From NCBI GenBank assembly GCA_964397045.1, contig CAYNHF010000023.1, forward strand, positions 1 through 34,401: a DNA stretch of 34,401 nt, written 5' to 3'. The number at the start of each line of letters is the position of its first letter. Positions within the stretch are counted from its first letter, which is position 1. The position numbers and the translations under genes were made by a program. A model generated the notes under the pieces. The model had not been told where the DNA came from. It saw only the letters and a list, made by a program, of their open reading frames with translations, and ran no database searches. This document shows positions 33,050 through 34,401 of this stretch, in pieces. Source of the DNA: CAYNHF01 sp964397045 (lineage in GTDB: Bacteria > Actinomycetota > Acidimicrobiia > Spongiisociales > UBA5794).

Positions 33050-33856
33050 ATGGAATCCACCACGCCCCGCGCGATCGTTCGGTACGGCCGCGATGGCTCG
33101 AGTTTGACCGTCGAGACCGGTAGCGACCTGCTGATGACCGAATCACCGGTGGAGTTCCGGTTGGCTGACGTACCGATCGCGGTGCTGATGCGGACGCCGG
33201 GGGAGGATGAGGCACTCGGCCTGGGGTTCGCGATCACCGAAGGTATTGTGCTTGGCCCGGGAGAGGTCGATACCGTCACTGCAGTCCCCGGAAGTGATCA
33301 GGGGGACCGCTGGCAAATCCGGCTGGCCCCAGGAGTGCAGGTTGATCCCGAGCAGTTCCGCCGCAACCTCTACACCTCGTCGTCGTGCGGTGTGTGCGGC
33401 AAGGCGTCGATCGATGCCGTTCGCGTCGCGGTTCCGGAACTTCCTACGGGACCGAGCCTCGGCCCCGAGCTCCTGCTGGGGCTGCCCGACGCGATGTATG
33501 CGGCGCAGACCGGTTTTCGACGCACCGGCGGTCTCCATGCCGCCGCACTGTTCTCACCCGACGGGGAGCTCGAGGTGCTGGCCGAAGACGTGGGTCGGCA
33601 CAACGCCGTCGACAAGGTGGTCGGCCACGCGGCACGGTTCCAATGGCCGATCGGCGAATCGATCCTCCTCGTGTCTGGCCGAGTGTCGTTCGAGATGGTG
33701 CAAAAGGCCGGAGTCGCGGGCATACCCGTCGTGTGCGGGGTATCGGCTGCGTCATCGCTCGCAGCCGAACTCGGAGATGAGTTGGGGATGACGGTGATCG
33801 GTTTCCTACGCCCGGGGGGCTTCAATGTCTACGCCGGAGACCACCGACTGGTTTGA
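33050..33856 (+). CDS. fdhD: Formate dehydrogenase accessory sulfurtransferase FdhD
   Basis: A 268-residue FdhD protein, which delivers sulfur from a cysteine desulfurase to the molybdenum cofactor so that formate dehydrogenase becomes active. The sulfur-carrying CxxC is Cys113/Cys116 in SSCGVCGKASID. Other family hallmarks are TPGEDEALGLGFAITEGI, RTGGLHAAALF, AEDVGRHNAVDKVVG and LLVSGRVSFEMVQKAGVAGIPVV. Length is normal for the family. ATG 33050 follows a TAACCT box by 6 nt and has no ribosome site, so a leaderless mRNA is likely. It is about 3.4 kb from the formate dehydrogenase operon, which is its probable client. Confidence 0.95.
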   Translation: MESTTPRAIVRYGRDGSSLTVETGSDLLMTESPVEFRLADVPIAVLMRTPGEDEALGLGFAITEGIVLGPGEVDTVTAVPGSDQGDRWQIRLAPGVQVDPEQFRRNLYTSSSCGVCGKASIDAVRVAVPELPTGPSLGPELLLGLPDAMYAAQTGFRRTGGLHAAALFSPDGELEVLAEDVGRHNAVDKVVGHAARFQWPIGESILLVSGRVSFEMVQKAGVAGIPVVCGVSAASSLAAELGDELGMTVIGFLRPGGFNVYAGDHRLV

Positions 33857-33869
33857 CCTCCCCCGCTTG

Positions 33870-33875
33870 TAGCAT
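33870..33875 (+). promoter_or_regulatory. -10 box of a leaderless promoter (last gene)
   Basis: TAGCAT is followed by 6 nt and then ATG 33882. The spacing is identical to that of fdhD. Confidence 0.5.
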
Positions 33876-33881
33876 CGTCCC

Positions 33882-34401
33882 ATGGCTATCGACATCGCAG
33901 GCTTCATCACCTATTTGAAGGATCACGCCGTCGAGCACGGGTTTCACGTGCACGACGAACGACACTTCATCGAAACGTTCTCCCTTCGTCAGGCGTGGGA
34001 GGTAGATGTTCACCCCGAGTCTGCATGCGATGGGCCACTCGACCTCAACCTGGCGTTCGACGTCGAGCCTCGGGTCCTCCTTGCGCTGGAGGATCAGGTA
34101 GCAGCGATGGAGGACGACTACTCGCAGCCGGAAGGTGACTTTCGGCTCCCCCTGCTGTTCAACTGGAACCTTCCGAAGCTCAACGATCCCCCCGATCTGG
34201 TGGTGCTTGCCGCCGAAGTGGCGGGAATCGGGGGCCCCGACCTGCCGATCGAGGTCTCGACGGTCGAATCTACGGGAGCGCTGTCTACGGGGGCGGACGT
34301 GCGGCTCGCCATCACGGGTCGGGTGGAGGTGTCGCTGGTCGATGTGATGATGGGCCAGGAGAAGATGTGCGACACCTTGGACCGGTGCCGCGACGTCAGC
34401 G
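33882..34401 (+). CDS. Unrecognised protein, N-terminal part (runs off right edge)
   Basis: The frame is open from ATG 33882 to the window end, 173 codons without a stop. I do not recognise a family. The start, MAIDIAGFITYLKDHAVEHGFHVHDERHFIETF, looks like a soluble helical beginning, followed by an acidic domain rich in strands (PLDLNLAFDVEPRVLLALEDQVAAMEDDYSQPEGD...). No signal peptide or membrane helix is visible. There is no ribosome site; TAGCAT 6 nt upstream indicates a leaderless transcript. It begins 26 nt after fdhD, but with its own promoter box. Confidence 0.7.
   Translation, partial: MAIDIAGFITYLKDHAVEHGFHVHDERHFIETFSLRQAWEVDVHPESACDGPLDLNLAFDVEPRVLLALEDQVAAMEDDYSQPEGDFRLPLLFNWNLPKLNDPPDLVVLAAEVAGIGGPDLPIEVSTVESTGALSTGADVRLAITGRVEVSLVDVMMGQEKMCDTLDRCRDVS

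Overview
The window is GC-rich, densely coded bacterial DNA with no rRNA, tRNA, CRISPR or transposase that I can see. Several features point to a high-GC actinobacterium, possibly an uncultured Acidimicrobiia-like lineage (inference). These are a DUF2510 membrane protein, a deazaflavin (F420)-type DDN-family protein, a class III cyclase fused to an AAA/TPR region, frequent GTG/TTG starts, and at least six genes with a TANNNT -10 box only 6-7 nt before the start codon, the pattern of leaderless transcripts.

Layout. 1-2316 (minus): the N-terminus of a secreted protein with a pullulanase-type X25 domain, then tryptophanase followed by a small sulfite-oxidase-like protein without its molybdenum cysteine. 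2460-7942 (plus): a phosphate block (Na/Pi cotransporter, PhoU, and a second Na/Pi cotransporter with a PhoU tail that is broken by two 1-nt deletions), then glycogen branching enzyme. 8004-10156 (minus): a lipase-like hydrolase overlapping a PlsC-type acyltransferase. 10279-14745: a DUF2510 protein, a nuclease-fold/zinc-ribbon protein, an alpha/beta hydrolase, a class V PLP enzyme and a GNAT acetyltransferase. 14753-16098 (minus): an ECF sigma factor translationally coupled to an Ogt-Ada fusion. 16220-24555 (minus): a DUF885 metallopeptidase-like protein, two small proteins (one zinc ribbon), a double DUF427 protein, a YqeG-like HAD phosphatase, an ion-channel-like protein and a large MMPL/RND exporter.

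The most striking region is 25101-29679 (plus), an NAD-type formate dehydrogenase operon. Its first gene, read conventionally, stops at a TGA at 25335. The protein context (CNRT-stop-HAPSVAGL) and a hairpin with a GGUCU apical loop 18 nt downstream show that this TGA is a selenocysteine codon, so 25101-27002 is one selenoprotein gene. The catalytic subunit is also split and permuted. The iron-sulfur N-terminal third normally found on FdhA (2Fe-2S, two 4Fe-4S and the CPYCGVGC cluster) is a separate protein encoded two genes downstream (28819-29679), with a NuoE-NuoF fusion between the two halves. The sulfurtransferase FdhD, needed to activate such enzymes, lies at 33050-33856, divergent from a cyclase/AAA/TPR regulator.

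How the genes work together: formate oxidation (or CO2 reduction) with NAD(H) through the split Sec-FDH plus FdhD is the clear metabolic unit. Phosphate uptake with PhoU control and glycogen/alpha-glucan metabolism (branching enzyme, X25 protein) form a second theme. The sigma/Ogt-Ada pair looks like a self-contained alkylation-damage response. The remainder is ordinary chromosomal housekeeping and uncharacterised genes.
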